A stretch of DNA of 64,000 bases from Pectobacterium wasabiae CFBP 3304 (GCF_001742185.1 NZ_CP015750.1:3596001-3660000); one strand, 5' to 3'; positions 19,095-29,178 are shown, numbered from the stretch's first letter. Numbers and translations are program-made. Notes: a model not told the origin generated them from the letters alone.

Positions 19095-20188
19095 CAGAAC
19101 CCAATTTTATTGAACGCGATGCGGCGAAGATCACCGCTGAAATGATCGCGAAATATGAAGCTGACTCTGGGAAAACACTCTATCCGGCGCATGCCGAACG
19201 CTTGTTGATTAACCTCTTTGCCTACCGGGAAACCTTAGTGCGTAGTGCGGTTCAGGAAGCCGCCAAGCAGAACCTGGTTGCGTTTGCTCGTGCACCGATG
19301 CTGGATTATCTGGCAGAACTGGTCGGTGTCTACCGTTTAGCACCGCAACCAGCGCAAGCAGAACTTCGCTTTACCTCTGAAACGCCGTCAGTCAGCGACC
19401 TGCTGATTCCTGCGGGTACTCGCGTTAGCGCATCGGACAGCGTGACTTTTGCTACCGACAGCGATGCGCTGCTGAGAGCGAACGGTAGCGGTGTCACTGT
19501 GCTGGCGACCTGCACTGAACGCGGTGATGTTGGCAATGATTGGCTGCCCGCCCAGATCAGTACGCTGCTGGATGAGATTGGTGATAGCGATTTAAGCGTC
19601 AGCAATATCACCAAAAGCAGCGGCGGTTCCGCCGAAGAGGGTGACGACCGCCTGCGTGAACGTATTCAACTGGCTCCGGAATCGTTCAGCACTGCAGGGT
19701 CGAAGCTGGCGTATCGCTTCCATGCGATGCGGGCACATCAAAATATTGTCGATGTTGCGGTGATGTCGCCGGAACCGGGTGAGGTGGTGCTCTATCCGTT
19801 GCTTAGCACTGGTTTGCCGGACAAAAGCCTGCTCTCGCTGGTGGAAAGCTTTTGCTCCGACGAACAGGTACGCCCGCTGACTGATTTTGTCTCCGCCAAA
19901 TCTCCCACTCAGGTGGATTATGCCATTAATGCCAAATTGACGCTGTTTAACGGCGAGCAGGCCAGCATTGTTCAGGCCGCGGCGGAGAAAGCGGTACAGG
20001 CCTGGGTGGAAACCCGCACGGCAACGCTGGGGCGGGATATTGTCCCAAGCCAGATTATCGCCACGCTTTCCATTCCCGGTGTGTATCAGGTGGAGCTCGT
20101 TTCGCCGTCATTGATGGTGCTTGATGACAGTGAATGGGCGAACTGTACGGGCGTTAACGTCAGCATCGTCGGGGTATCGAATGGCTGA
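19085..20188 (+). CDS. Baseplate wedge protein J
   Basis: A 367-residue protein of the P2 gpJ/T4 gp6 family. The N-terminal KITAEMIAKYEADSGKTLYPAHAERLLIN in part, LVAFARAPMLDYLAELVGVYR, and the central GSAEEGDDRLRERI motif are typical. It joins W and I in the baseplate periphery. Its last codons overlap the start of I at 20181. Confidence 0.92.
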   Translation: MALTEPNFIERDAAKITAEMIAKYEADSGKTLYPAHAERLLINLFAYRETLVRSAVQEAAKQNLVAFARAPMLDYLAELVGVYRLAPQPAQAELRFTSETPSVSDLLIPAGTRVSASDSVTFATDSDALLRANGSGVTVLATCTERGDVGNDWLPAQISTLLDEIGDSDLSVSNITKSSGGSAEEGDDRLRERIQLAPESFSTAGSKLAYRFHAMRAHQNIVDVAVMSPEPGEVVLYPLLSTGLPDKSLLSLVESFCSDEQVRPLTDFVSAKSPTQVDYAINAKLTLFNGEQASIVQAAAEKAVQAWVETRTATLGRDIVPSQIIATLSIPGVYQVELVSPSLMVLDDSEWANCTGVNVSIVGVSNG

Positions 20189-20762
20189 TTCACTGCAACT
20201 GCTGCCACCACCGCTGGCTACTGACGCTCGCTTTCGTTCGCTGGCGAAATTGGCTGACCGCTTTGATGACATCGATCTGAATACATTGCTGGTTTATCTG
20301 GTCGATATCGCTGATGGCAGTGCCTTGCCCTGGCTAGCCGAACAGTTCTCATTGTTTGGTGATGGCTGGGAATTGGCAGAATCGGATGACTCCAAGCGTG
20401 CGCTAATTAAAGCCGCTATTGATTTGCATCGTAGCAAAGGCACGCCCTGGAGCATTAAAGAGATCATTCGACGCTTTGGCTTTGGCGACAGCACGCTGAT
20501 CGAGAACATTGGTCGTCTGAACTACGACGGTGAAACCACTTATAACAACCTTTATGTACACGGTGATAAAGCGGCGTGGGCTGTTTATCGCGTGCTGCTA
20601 AAACAACCGATTACCAACGATCAGGCCAGAATGCTGCGCAATGCCATTGGGATGTTTGCTCCCGTGCGGTGCCATCTGGCCAGTATCGAATATTGGGAAG
20701 TGCCTATCCGCTACAACCGGACGGCGATATACGACAGTAACTACAATCATGGGAGCGCTTGA
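20181..20762 (+). CDS. Tail protein I (baseplate periphery)
   Basis: A 193-residue P2 gpI-family protein from the ATG at 20181 (MADSLQLLPPPLATDAR). It contains LPWLAEQFSLFGDGWELAESD and HRSKGTPWSIKEIIRRFG, typical of the family. It connects tail fibres to the wedge. The longer upstream frame lies inside J and is rejected. The stop is two bases before the tail fibre ATG. Confidence 0.88.
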   Translation: MADSLQLLPPPLATDARFRSLAKLADRFDDIDLNTLLVYLVDIADGSALPWLAEQFSLFGDGWELAESDDSKRALIKAAIDLHRSKGTPWSIKEIIRRFGFGDSTLIENIGRLNYDGETTYNNLYVHGDKAAWAVYRVLLKQPITNDQARMLRNAIGMFAPVRCHLASIEYWEVPIRYNRTAIYDSNYNHGSA

Positions 20763-20764
20763 AC

Positions 20765-22387
20765 ATGGCGAATTTGTCAGAGAACCCACAATGGGTTGAC
20801 GGTATTTATCAAATTGAAACGTCAGATCCGGTCGTGGGTGGGCCGGACGGTGTCTCAAATCGACAGGCTAAAGAACTGGCCAGTCGTACCCGCTATTTGA
20901 AAAAAGAGCAGGAAAAAACAGGTAGCGATCTGGCGACACACGCGGCGGCGGCTGATCCGCATACACAATATGCACCGAAGGCGAATCCGACCTTTACCGG
21001 CATGCCTAAAGCGCCAACGCCGGCAACCGATAGCAATAGTCAGCAGGTTGCGACGACGGCATTTGTACATTCGGTCGGCTCGATGAAATTGGCAAAAGAT
21101 CAGAACGGGGCGGATATTCCAGATAAAACTGCGTTCTACGGTAACGTATTGCTGAGGGGCACGCTGGGCGATGGTATGACATTCGCTAATTGTGATAAAG
21201 CAGGCGATTATGTTGTCGCGATATCCGATCCCAATAAAGTTTCTGATATGCCTACGTATAAAGGGCAGAAATTGTATGGGTACGGTGTGCTACATGTTTC
21301 TCAGCGCTATAATTTTGTCGGGCAGGAATATACCAATCACAGTGGAGATTATGCCTGGCGGCAGAAATGGGACGATGGTGTTTATGCGCCTTGGGTTGTT
21401 GCACTTAGTTCATCTCGTGTGCCGACTGCGACTGATGTTGGTGCGTTATCTGAGAATGCGACGGCTCAGGCAGCGGTAAAATTTGCAACGCCCCGTACGA
21501 TCAACGGCATACCGTTTGATGGTACTGCTAATATCGCGCTGACTCCCACAAACCTCGGTTTAACTGAAACTGTGAATCTTGCTGCTGGGGCATTGGCAAA
21601 AGCCAAGAACGGCGCGGATATTCTAGATAAAGTGGCATTTATTTCAAATTTGATTGAGCGTGGGCATTTAAGTGATGGGGGAACATTTTCTGCCTGCAAT
21701 CAACCGGGGATTTATAGGGTTGGTACGGAAAATCCAGCCAGTATTTCCGATATGCCAAAAAATAATAATGGAGAATATCTGTATTGCTATGGTGTGCTAT
21801 CTGTACAACGTATTGCTGGGGTAATTACTCAGGTTTATAAAAATCATTTTGGGCAAATAGCAACTCGCCAGTCCTGGGATGACGGCAAAGCATATAACAA
21901 CTGGAACGTCCCCTATGATAGTGCAATTAATAAACCTACTGCAGCTGATGTTGGGGCATTATCTCTCAATGAACTTGTTGGTATCCCTATGCCGTGGCCA
22001 CAGGCAACAGCACCATCTGGTTGGTTAAAATGTAACGGGCAGATATTTGATCAAAAAATCTATCCACTTTTAGCACAACTTTATCCATCCAGAGTGTTAC
22101 CCGATCTTCGGGGTGAGTTTATTCGAGGTTGGGATGATGGGCGTAAAATTGACAGTGGGCGTACAATATTGAGCTTGCAGTTAGATTTGTTTAAATCTCA
22201 TTATCATGCACTTCAATATATCGGATTTGATAATTCTAATAATGTAAATGGCACAAGCGGAAGTCCTCTTAGATATGCATCAGGAGATGATCCTGGATAT
22301 TTAAATTATAATATAGATTCTTTGGTTGGGGGGGCTGAAACTCGCCCCCGTAATATCGCATTTAATTACATCGTGAGAGCAGCATAA
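20765..22387 (+). CDS. Tail fibre protein (receptor binding)
   Basis: A 540-residue fibre. The conserved N-terminal anchor is WVDGIYQIETSDPVVGGPDG. Two related modules of ~105 residues (about 107-211 and 276-380) each begin with a variant of K-x-NGAD-I-x-DK and end with a W-DDG motif. A collar domain (MPWPQATAPSGWLKCNGQ) and the usual fibre end ETRPRNIAFNYIVRAA follow. From about 21600 on the DNA is clearly richer in A+T than the rest of the tail genes, a sign that the receptor-binding tip has been exchanged. The next gene is its chaperone. No invertase or inverted tip cassette is seen nearby. Confidence 0.88.
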   Translation: MANLSENPQWVDGIYQIETSDPVVGGPDGVSNRQAKELASRTRYLKKEQEKTGSDLATHAAAADPHTQYAPKANPTFTGMPKAPTPATDSNSQQVATTAFVHSVGSMKLAKDQNGADIPDKTAFYGNVLLRGTLGDGMTFANCDKAGDYVVAISDPNKVSDMPTYKGQKLYGYGVLHVSQRYNFVGQEYTNHSGDYAWRQKWDDGVYAPWVVALSSSRVPTATDVGALSENATAQAAVKFATPRTINGIPFDGTANIALTPTNLGLTETVNLAAGALAKAKNGADILDKVAFISNLIERGHLSDGGTFSACNQPGIYRVGTENPASISDMPKNNNGEYLYCYGVLSVQRIAGVITQVYKNHFGQIATRQSWDDGKAYNNWNVPYDSAINKPTAADVGALSLNELVGIPMPWPQATAPSGWLKCNGQIFDQKIYPLLAQLYPSRVLPDLRGEFIRGWDDGRKIDSGRTILSLQLDLFKSHYHALQYIGFDNSNNVNGTSGSPLRYASGDDPGYLNYNIDSLVGGAETRPRNIAFNYIVRAA

Positions 22388-23001
22388 TGAAAAATTATTC
22401 TATTAAAGTTAATGCAGCAAAACTGAATGAATCAGGTCTCAGCGTTGAAGCAGGTTGGATTACTATTTATCAAGTTCACCCAACGAGCCGAGAGTATATC
22501 GGTGCCCATTATGAATATTTGCCTATTGGCGTTGGTATTCCTGCGGATAGTTATTCCGATGAACCAGAATTACCACCATTGGGTCTGGCTCTACGCCGAA
22601 CCAATGATGGTTTGCGATGGGAGCATGTGCCGGATTATCGTGGTCAGACTGTTTACAGTAAAGAAACTCGACAAACTCAGGTGGTAACACTGATTGGTGC
22701 TTTGCCGGATAATGTCGCTCTGTCAGAACCAGCGACGGTGTTCGATGTTTGGGATGGTAATGCGTGGATGACGGACAAAGAAGCACAGCAGCAGGCTTTG
22801 GTTCTGGAAGTAAAAAAAGAATTAGCAACACGACTGAGTGCGGCTAATACTCAGATCAGTACGTTATCCGATGCAGTAACTTTGGGAATAGCAACAGGAG
22901 AAGAAATTACACAACTGGCTGAGTGGCAGACCTATCGTGTTCTGCTCAATCGAATCGATGTCAATAAAGTGTCTGATATTAACTGGCCAGATGTGCCGTG
23001 A
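22387..23001 (+). CDS. Tail fibre assembly chaperone (gpG/Caudo_TAP family)
   Basis: A 204-residue protein of the tail fibre assembly family. Visible marks are AYEPLP-like spacing in the N-terminal half, PADSYSDEPELPP, and the C-terminal stretch LAEWQTYRVLLNRIDVN, which is very common in this family. It helps trimerise the fibre tip. The one-base overlap with the fibre gene (TAATGA) keeps the pair together, as expected for co-transferred fibre and chaperone. Confidence 0.88.
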   Translation: MKNYSIKVNAAKLNESGLSVEAGWITIYQVHPTSREYIGAHYEYLPIGVGIPADSYSDEPELPPLGLALRRTNDGLRWEHVPDYRGQTVYSKETRQTQVVTLIGALPDNVALSEPATVFDVWDGNAWMTDKEAQQQALVLEVKKELATRLSAANTQISTLSDAVTLGIATGEEITQLAEWQTYRVLLNRIDVNKVSDINWPDVP

Positions 23002-23043
23002 TATCATTGATATTGCCTAATCTCTGACGTTTCATACCCTACA

Positions 23044-23077
23044 CTGCGCCGCATTTATTTGCGGCGCAGTTGTTTTT
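23044..23077 (+). terminator. Terminator ending the tail locus
   Basis: A perfect 9-bp stem (ctgcgccgc/gcggcgcag) with an 8-base loop followed by ttgttttt, 42 bases after the last tail gene and before ybiB. Confidence 0.85.
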
Positions 23078-23149
23078 ACCAGAACCTCACCAAACATGTT
23101 ATTTTTATTGATAAGTTCTTTACTGCGTCGCCGCAAATGAGAGGCCAGC

Positions 23150-24118
23150 ATGGATTACACCAAAATTATCAAAGAAGTGGGGCGCGGGAAAAATCATGCG
23201 CGCGATGTCGATCAGGCAACCGCTTATGAACTGTATAGCGCGATGCTGCGCGGTGATGTCCCAGATCTGGAGCTCGGTGGGCTGCTGATTGCGTTTCGCA
23301 TCAAGGGTGAGTCCGAGGCCGAAATGCTGGGTTTTTATCAGGCGATGGATGAACATGTGCTGCGTCTGAATCCGCCTGTGGGCTTTCCCATGCCTATCGT
23401 GGTTCCTAGCTATAACGGGGCGCGGAGGCAGGCTAACCTGACACCACTGTTGGCGCTGCTGCTGGCAAAACTGGGCTTTCCGGTAGTCGTGCATGGTGTA
23501 AGCGACGATCCGACTCGCGTTACCAGCGCGGAGATTTTGCGTCATCTCGGCGTGACGATTGCGGAGAACGTCGGGCAGGCTCAGCAGGAGCTTGATAAGG
23601 GGAGCCCGGTATTTATCCCTGTCTCGACGTTATGTCCGGCCATCGATCGTCAGCTACAGTTGCGCTGGCGTATGGGGGTGCGTAACAGTAGCCATACGCT
23701 CGCCAAGGTCGCGACACCGTTTGGTGAAAGCGAGGCGCTGCGTGTCGCCAGTGTATCTCACCCTGAATATGTTTCCCGTGTAGGGACGTTTTTTAACGAT
23801 ATCAATGGGCGAGCGCTCCTGATGCACGGCACGGAAGGGGAGATTTACGCCAACCCGCAGCGCTGCCCGGAAATTCATTTTATCCACCAGCAACATATCA
23901 AAGTACTGCAACTTCGGCAGGATATCAGCGTTGCGCCCGATGCTTTGCCGATTGCGAAGGATGCAGTAACCACGGCGCGCTGGACGGTACAGTGCCTGAC
24001 AGGTGAAATTGCCATACCGCAGGCGATTCGCTTGCAACTGGCGTGCTGTCTGGTTGCTGCCGGTGAGGCGGCAACCATGGAACAGGCTGTCGCAACGATT
24101 AAGAAACGCCTTGGCTGA
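23150..24118 (+). CDS. ybiB: YbiB, anthranilate phosphoribosyltransferase-like DNA-binding protein
   Basis: A 322-residue protein with the TrpD2 fold: a helical N-terminal domain (DVDQATAYELYSAMLRGDVPDLELGGLLIAFRIKGES) and an alpha/beta domain. The glycine-rich phosphoribosyl-binding loop of true TrpD is replaced (VVPSYNGARRQANLTPLLALLL). E. coli YbiB binds nucleic acids rather than making phosphoribosyl anthranilate. In E. coli it follows dinG; here dinG and ybiB flank the protease and tail insertions. Confidence 0.9.
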   Translation: MDYTKIIKEVGRGKNHARDVDQATAYELYSAMLRGDVPDLELGGLLIAFRIKGESEAEMLGFYQAMDEHVLRLNPPVGFPMPIVVPSYNGARRQANLTPLLALLLAKLGFPVVVHGVSDDPTRVTSAEILRHLGVTIAENVGQAQQELDKGSPVFIPVSTLCPAIDRQLQLRWRMGVRNSSHTLAKVATPFGESEALRVASVSHPEYVSRVGTFFNDINGRALLMHGTEGEIYANPQRCPEIHFIHQQHIKVLQLRQDISVAPDALPIAKDAVTTARWTVQCLTGEIAIPQAIRLQLACCLVAAGEAATMEQAVATIKKRLG

Positions 24119-24204
24119 ATGGTTTGCCGGGGCGGATTAGGGCGCGGGTTGTCGCGCCACTTCACTCAGCCAGACGGCTGTCATTTGAAGAGAGAAGGAA
24201 TAGC

Positions 24205-26073
24205 ATGCAACAGGTAGCGGACTATTTTAATGCATTGAATCGTGACTATCTCGCGGTCCATCAGGCAAAAGAAGAACTGTTTTGGCAACTGTATATGGGA
24301 ACGGGTAACGATGAGGTGTCCGAACGTTTCTCCGCCGCAGAGAGTGCATATAAGCGTTTCATTTCGCAACCGCAGCGGTTGCCTGAGCTGAGAAACCATC
24401 TTGCGACTGTAGAAAACAGCACTCGGGATGAACAACAGCAGGCGTTGTTACACGGTTTACAAGGCTGGTATCGGTTCTTCGACTGTAACGTGATTGAAGA
24501 TCCGCAGGCTCAGGCGCTGATGGATGAGATTATTGCTGCCGAAAGTGCGCTATACGCCAAGCGTAAATCCTATGAAATGACACATTTGGATGCCAAGGGA
24601 GAACGTGTTTCTGCCTCGCTCGGGGAATTGCTGACCAATCAGGCGGCCAATGATACCGAAGCTTATCGCCAGAGCTCTCAGCAGGCGCTGCGTTCTCTCG
24701 AACAGTGGCTGTTGCAGAACGGTTTCCCTGAGTTGGTTTCGCTGCGTAACCGCTTTGCTCGTCAGATGGGCTACCGGAACTATTTTGACTATAAGGTCAA
24801 TAAAACAGAGCGAATGACGCCGGAGCAGTTGTTTTCCATCCTCGATCCTTTCGAAGAACAAACGCGTGAGGCGAATGCTCGTAGTCTGAAACATCTGGCG
24901 GACGAAAAGGGCGAGGATGCGCTGCAGCCGTGGAATATTCGCTATGCCAGCGCGGGGGATGTGACGCGCCAGCTCGACCCTTATTTCCCTTTCTCTGCGT
25001 CGCTGGAACGTTGGATCAACAGCTTTAAACGCTTGCACATCGGGTTCAATGGGGCAGAAATGCAGCTTGATTTGCTGGTGCGTAAAGGCAAATACGAAAA
25101 CGGCTTTATGCACGGTCCGGTGCCGCCGTTTGTGCAGGAAGGAAAATGGGTTCCTGCACGGATTAATTTCACCAGTCTGGCAAAACCGGATCAAGTCGGT
25201 AGCGGTGCTAGCGGCATCAATACGCTGTTTCATGAAGGGGGACACGCCGCGCATTTTGCCAATATTAAGCAGAATGCACCCTGTTTTTCGCAGGAGTTTC
25301 CGCCAACCTCAATGGCCTATGCCGAAACACAATCCATGTTCTGTGACAGCCTGTTGGGCGATGCTGACTGGTTAAAACGCTATGCAAAGAATGCGCAGGG
25401 AGAGACGATTCCTGATGAGTTGATCCGTGCAGATATTAGCACGCAGCAGCCGATGCGGGCTTTCAACGAGCGCCATATTCTGCTGGTGCCGTATTTTGAG
25501 TGGCAGCTCTATTCGTGGGATGACGAGGCGCGCACGCCGGAAGCGATGACAAAACTGGCACGTGATACCGAGTTGCGAATTCTGGGTACTAACGGTAGCC
25601 CGCGCCCGACGCTAGCGATTCCACATCTACTGTCTATGGAGTCGGCGTGTTCTTATCAGGGCTATTTGCTGGCGCTGATGGCGGTGGAGCAGACGCGAAG
25701 CTACTTCCTGCAACGCGACGGCTATTTGACGGACAACCCGGCTATCGGGCCGGATTTGGCACAGCACTATTGGTTGCCGGGTAATAGTGTGAGTCATGAC
25801 GATACGCTGCGTAGCCTAACGGGTGAAGGATTCAATCCCGCCTATTTGGCACAGGCCTGTAATCTGACGGTAGAAGAAGCCTGGACACAGGCGAAAAGCA
25901 CGATGGCGCAGGCCGCTAGCCGTCCTCAGCCAGCCGCAGATTTCGATCTGTCGGCGCGTATTCGTGTGGTCGATGGTAGTCGCGTGCTGGCGGATAACGC
26001 ACAGGGCGATGAGAAGATGTGCCAGGATTTTGCGATGTTTATTGAGCGGGAGTATCCGCGTTCACAGATATAA
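24205..26073 (+). CDS. M3-family metallopeptidase (oligoendopeptidase F-like)
   Basis: A 622-residue cytosolic zinc peptidase. The metal site HEGGHAAHF begins at H343 (E344 catalytic, H347), with a third ligand glutamate expected about 25-30 residues later in the TSMAYAETQS stretch. The helical clam-shell layout and length fit the M3 oligopeptidases that degrade short peptides. The ATG at 24205 follows agagaagg; an upstream in-frame ATG at 24124 lacks a ribosome site and adds an unconserved tail. A hairpin shared with glnQ follows. Confidence 0.88.
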   Translation: MQQVADYFNALNRDYLAVHQAKEELFWQLYMGTGNDEVSERFSAAESAYKRFISQPQRLPELRNHLATVENSTRDEQQQALLHGLQGWYRFFDCNVIEDPQAQALMDEIIAAESALYAKRKSYEMTHLDAKGERVSASLGELLTNQAANDTEAYRQSSQQALRSLEQWLLQNGFPELVSLRNRFARQMGYRNYFDYKVNKTERMTPEQLFSILDPFEEQTREANARSLKHLADEKGEDALQPWNIRYASAGDVTRQLDPYFPFSASLERWINSFKRLHIGFNGAEMQLDLLVRKGKYENGFMHGPVPPFVQEGKWVPARINFTSLAKPDQVGSGASGINTLFHEGGHAAHFANIKQNAPCFSQEFPPTSMAYAETQSMFCDSLLGDADWLKRYAKNAQGETIPDELIRADISTQQPMRAFNERHILLVPYFEWQLYSWDDEARTPEAMTKLARDTELRILGTNGSPRPTLAIPHLLSMESACSYQGYLLALMAVEQTRSYFLQRDGYLTDNPAIGPDLAQHYWLPGNSVSHDDTLRSLTGEGFNPAYLAQACNLTVEEAWTQAKSTMAQAASRPQPAADFDLSARIRVVDGSRVLADNAQGDEKMCQDFAMFIEREYPRSQI

Positions 26074-26087
26074 GGCTGAAAAGAAGC

Positions 26088-26107
26088 AAGGGGGCGAATG
26101 CCCCCTT
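26088..26107. terminator. Convergent terminator between M3 peptidase and glnQ
   Basis: A 7-bp stem (aaggggg/ccccctt) with a 6-base loop, between two converging genes. On the minus strand the stem is followed by a T-rich stretch, so it fits the end of glnHPQ best. Confidence 0.6.
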
Positions 26108-26113
26108 AGTTGA

Positions 26114-26836
26114 TCAAGATACGTGTTGCAGGAATTCACGCAGGCGATCGCTGGGTGGATTCGTAATCAGCGTTTCCGGGTCGCCATCTTCCGCGATGCG
26201 GCCTTTATCAATAAAGATCAGGCGTGAAGCCACTTTATGGGCAAAGCCTACTTCGTGAGTGACGATCACCATCGTCATGCCTTCCTCGGCCAGATCTTTC
26301 ATTACGGTCAACACTTCATGGCGTAGCTCTGGGTCAAGTGCCGACGTCGGCTCATCAAACAGCATCAGCTTCGGTTTGACTGCCAGTGCACGGGCGATGG
26401 CCACGCGCTGCTGTTGGCCACCGGAAAGCTCGGAAGGGTAGTGATGCGCGCGTTCTGACAGACCTACTTTTGCCAGCAATTCCAGCGCCAGTTTCTCTGC
26501 CTCAGCTTTACTCGCGCCGCGCACTCGGATCGGACCGAACGCGACATTTTCCAGAGCGGTAAGATGTGGGAACAGATAAAACTGCTGGAACACCATCCCT
26601 GCTTCTTGGCGGATTAAACGTTCATCAACGCGGGGATCGTTCACTTTCAGTCCGTCAACAATCAATTCACCGCTGGTAATCTCTTCCAACTTATTGATGC
26701 AGCGCAGCAGCGTGGATTTACCCGAACCGGAAGGCCCGATGATAACGACAACTTCACCTTGGCCGATGGTGAGATCGATATCGTGTAAGACTTGCGTCTT
26801 GCCAAAGTGTTTGGATACGTTTTTAAATTCAATCAT
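26114..26836 (-). CDS. glnQ: Glutamine ABC transporter ATPase GlnQ
   Basis: A 240-residue polar amino acid ABC ATPase, with Walker [10 protein letters not shown] (residues 34-42), signature LSGGQQQR and Walker [15 protein letters not shown]. It energises high-affinity glutamine uptake with GlnP and GlnH. Its start overlaps the glnP stop by four bases. The E. coli order glnHPQ next to dps, rhtA and ompX is preserved here. Confidence 0.95.
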   Translation of the reverse strand: MIEFKNVSKHFGKTQVLHDIDLTIGQGEVVVIIGPSGSGKSTLLRCINKLEEITSGELIVDGLKVNDPRVDERLIRQEAGMVFQQFYLFPHLTALENVAFGPIRVRGASKAEAEKLALELLAKVGLSERAHHYPSELSGGQQQRVAIARALAVKPKLMLFDEPTSALDPELRHEVLTVMKDLAEEGMTMVIVTHEVGFAHKVASRLIFIDKGRIAEDGDPETLITNPPSDRLREFLQHVS

Positions 26837-27492
26837 ATAATCTTAAGTCTTCTTTCCAGACGACGCAGAATAAAGCTGAGGACCAGCGTGATGCACAGGT
26901 AAATAATGGCAACCGCAGTCCAGATCTCCAGCGCACGGAAGTTGCCCGCGATGATTTCCTGGCCTGAACGCGTGAGTTCAGCCACACCGATAACAATAAA
27001 CAGTGATGTGTCCTTGATACTGATAATCCACTGATTGCCCAGCGGCGGCAGCATGCGGCGTAGCGCGAGTGGGGCAATCACATGGCGTAATGTCGCGCTG
27101 CGAGACAGCCCTAGTGCCAGACCCGCTTCACGGAAGCCGTTGTGAATTGACAATACCGAACCACGGGTAATTTCCGCGATATATGCACCGGAGTTAATCA
27201 TAATGGTCACCACGGCGGCGGCAAAAGGGTCAATCCGCACGGACGTGAAAATCATCGGCAGGGCGAAGTAAATAAACATCACCTGCACAACAATCGGCGT
27301 ACCGCGAATAATTTCAATAAAAACGAGCGAAATGCGGCTGGAAAACCAGCCGCCGTAGGCGCGGGCAAAGCCCGCGACCACGCCAATCACCAGGCCACCA
27401 AGCAGACCCAGAACAGAAATCAACAACGTCATTTTTGCCCCTTCCATCAGGAGGGGCAGAGAAGGCCAAATGGCACTCCAGTCAAACTGCAT
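26833..27492 (-). CDS. glnP: Glutamine ABC transporter permease GlnP
   Basis: A 219-residue inner-membrane permease with about five membrane spans and the EAA loop ([29 protein letters not shown]) that contacts GlnQ. The N-terminal [19 protein letters not shown] is typical of GlnP. It lies 26 bases after glnH. Confidence 0.95.
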   Translation of the reverse strand: MQFDWSAIWPSLPLLMEGAKMTLLISVLGLLGGLVIGVVAGFARAYGGWFSSRISLVFIEIIRGTPIVVQVMFIYFALPMIFTSVRIDPFAAAVVTIMINSGAYIAEITRGSVLSIHNGFREAGLALGLSRSATLRHVIAPLALRRMLPPLGNQWIISIKDTSLFIVIGVAELTRSGQEIIAGNFRALEIWTAVAIIYLCITLVLSFILRRLERRLKII

Positions 27493-27518
27493 GGAATATC
27501 TCCAGATTAAATCGGCAA

Positions 27519-28268
27519 TTACTTAGGTTCTACGCCAAACCACTTCTTGTAGATCTCAGCATAAGTGCCGTTTTCACGCAGTGTTTTCAGGGCGCCATTC
27601 ACTTTTTCACGCAGCTCATTGCTGCCTTTCGGGAACGCGATGCCGTATTGCTGGGCTTTAATAGAATCACCTACCGCTTTAAATTGGCCATTGCCTGCGG
27701 TTTTGATGAAGTAGAGGATATTTGGCGTATCGTGCAGCACGGCGTCAGCACGGTTGGTGCCCAGTTCCATATAGGCGTTGTCGATATTTGGGAACTGGCG
27801 CAGATCTTTGGTTTTGATATTGGCTTTCGCGTAATCAACGGAACCTGTGCCACTTTTCACCGCAATCACTTTACCGGCTAAATCCTGCTCGCCTTTGATA
27901 TCGTTGTTGTCCGCTTTAACCATCACCAGCAGGCCGCTGTCATAGTAACCGTCAGAGAAATCGATTGCTTTTTTACGCTCTTCGGTAATGGTAATGCCTG
28001 CGAGCGCCAGATCGATGTTACGCGTTTGCAGGGCAGGAATAATACCGCCGAAATCCATTGGCTTCAGAGTGTATTTCAGGTTGAGTTGTTTAGCGATAGC
28101 ATCCCAGAGGTCGATGTCAAAACCGACGTACTTGTCGCCTTGTTTGAATTCAAAAGGGACGAAAGCGGTGTCTGTCGCGACAATCAGTTCTTTCTCTGCG
28201 GCATAACTGGATACGCTCATCATTAGCGTCAATGCAGCCAAAGAGGCCTTAAGTAGTGATTTCATCAA
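27519..28268 (-). CDS. glnH: Periplasmic glutamine-binding protein GlnH
   Basis: A 249-residue solute-binding protein. A signal peptide ends at SSYA before [19 protein letters not shown]. The [37 protein letters not shown] region is the ligand-binding core of the family, and the end [10 protein letters not shown] is GlnH-like. It is first in the glnHPQ operon; nitrogen control is expected from E. coli, but I could not identify a sigma-54 promoter by eye in the upstream 400 bases. Confidence 0.95.
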   Translation of the reverse strand: MMKSLLKASLAALTLMMSVSSYAAEKELIVATDTAFVPFEFKQGDKYVGFDIDLWDAIAKQLNLKYTLKPMDFGGIIPALQTRNIDLALAGITITEERKKAIDFSDGYYDSGLLVMVKADNNDIKGEQDLAGKVIAVKSGTGSVDYAKANIKTKDLRQFPNIDNAYMELGTNRADAVLHDTPNILYFIKTAGNGQFKAVGDSIKAQQYGIAFPKGSNELREKVNGALKTLRENGTYAEIYKKWFGVEPK

Positions 28269-28610
28269 ATCCTTCCTATTTAGCAGTTGTGGGAGCTTTT
28301 TGTTTTACAGGCGTTTTAAGCATAGTACGAAAGTGGAACCCATTAGAACATTAGGCCAATTATCATGCGTTGTGCTTAACCTGTTGTTTTTATTTTATTA
28401 CCTTGCAGACGGTGAAATTTTCATCTCCGATTCGCCCAGGCAAGGCGCTGTTATGATTAACTGATTTACACGAGGGAAACAACCGTTGATTGGTGTTATG
28501 GCCAATTAATGGAGGCAAAAGCTAATTTTTTGAGCGTCTTAACGGATAAAATGCGTGGTTTGTGCGGATTACACGAAGAAAGAGGGAAGCTTGAGTGGAT
28601 TTATCAGGTA
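28269..28610. promoter_or_regulatory. Intergenic region upstream of glnH
   Basis: About 340 bases with no gene I trust. It is A+T-rich near glnH and should hold the glnH promoter (minus strand). No clear promoter boxes or repeats were resolved. Confidence 0.35.
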
Positions 28611-28634
28611 GTAAAAGGCTGCCTAGGCAGCCTT
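28611..28634 (-). terminator. Terminator of dps
   Basis: A perfect palindrome aaggctgcctaggcagcctt at 28615-28634. Read on the minus strand it is followed by TTTTAC, as expected for a rho-independent terminator 40 bases after the dps stop. Confidence 0.8.
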
Positions 28635-28674
28635 AAGTGCGTTCGTTATAACTCACGCGGGAAGATAATATCGA

Positions 28675-29178
28675 TTATTCGATGTTGGATTCAATGAACC
28701 ACAGGAACTGATCCAGATCGCGTGATGCAGCGGTCAGAATGTCTGCAGAGGCTTCATCTTCTGTTTTACCAATGGCCTTGCGTACATTGTTCGCGACAAT
28801 CGCATAACGTTCGGCCAGCGCTTTTAGATGATCCTGAACGCTATGGATGGTAGTCGGATAGCTTTTCAGTGAAGTTTGTTTACCGACAATTTGCACGGTA
28901 CCCAGTGCGATACCACCTATCTGCACGACGCGTTCGGCGATGGTATCCTGGTGGTCAATAATCGAGGTGCGGAAGCCATCCAACATTTCATGAACGGCGA
29001 TAAAGTTTGCACCGCGCATGTTCCAGTGTGCCTGTTTGGTAATCAACGACAGGTCGATGAAATCAACAACCAGTTGGTTTAACAGTGCGATCGTCGAGGT
29101 TTTAACGCTATCGTCCAAATCATTGCGAGTATAAAGCAGTTCGGACGGTGCTGATTTCACGAGTTTGGCGGTAGACAT
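28675..29178 (-). CDS. dps: DNA protection during starvation protein Dps
   Basis: A 167-residue ferritin-like protein. The ferroxidase site residues are visible in [28 protein letters not shown], and the lysine-containing N-terminal tail ([12 protein letters not shown]) is the DNA-binding part of the E. coli type. It forms a 12-subunit shell that oxidises and stores iron and protects DNA in stationary phase and under peroxide. Confidence 0.96.
   Translation of the reverse strand: MSTAKLVKSAPSELLYTRNDLDDSVKTSTIALLNQLVVDFIDLSLITKQAHWNMRGANFIAVHEMLDGFRTSIIDHQDTIAERVVQIGGIALGTVQIVGKQTSLKSYPTTIHSVQDHLKALAERYAIVANNVRKAIGKTEDEASADILTAASRDLDQFLWFIESNIE

Noticed and set aside
20765..23001. An invertible tail-fibre cassette as in some carotovoricins or Mu
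   Set aside because: No invertase gene, no inverted repeats and no alternate fibre tip are visible around the fibre genes.
24550..25254. A long frame opposite the M3 peptidase
   Set aside because: It is a shadow of a conserved enzyme gene; its composition reflects the codon pattern of the other strand.
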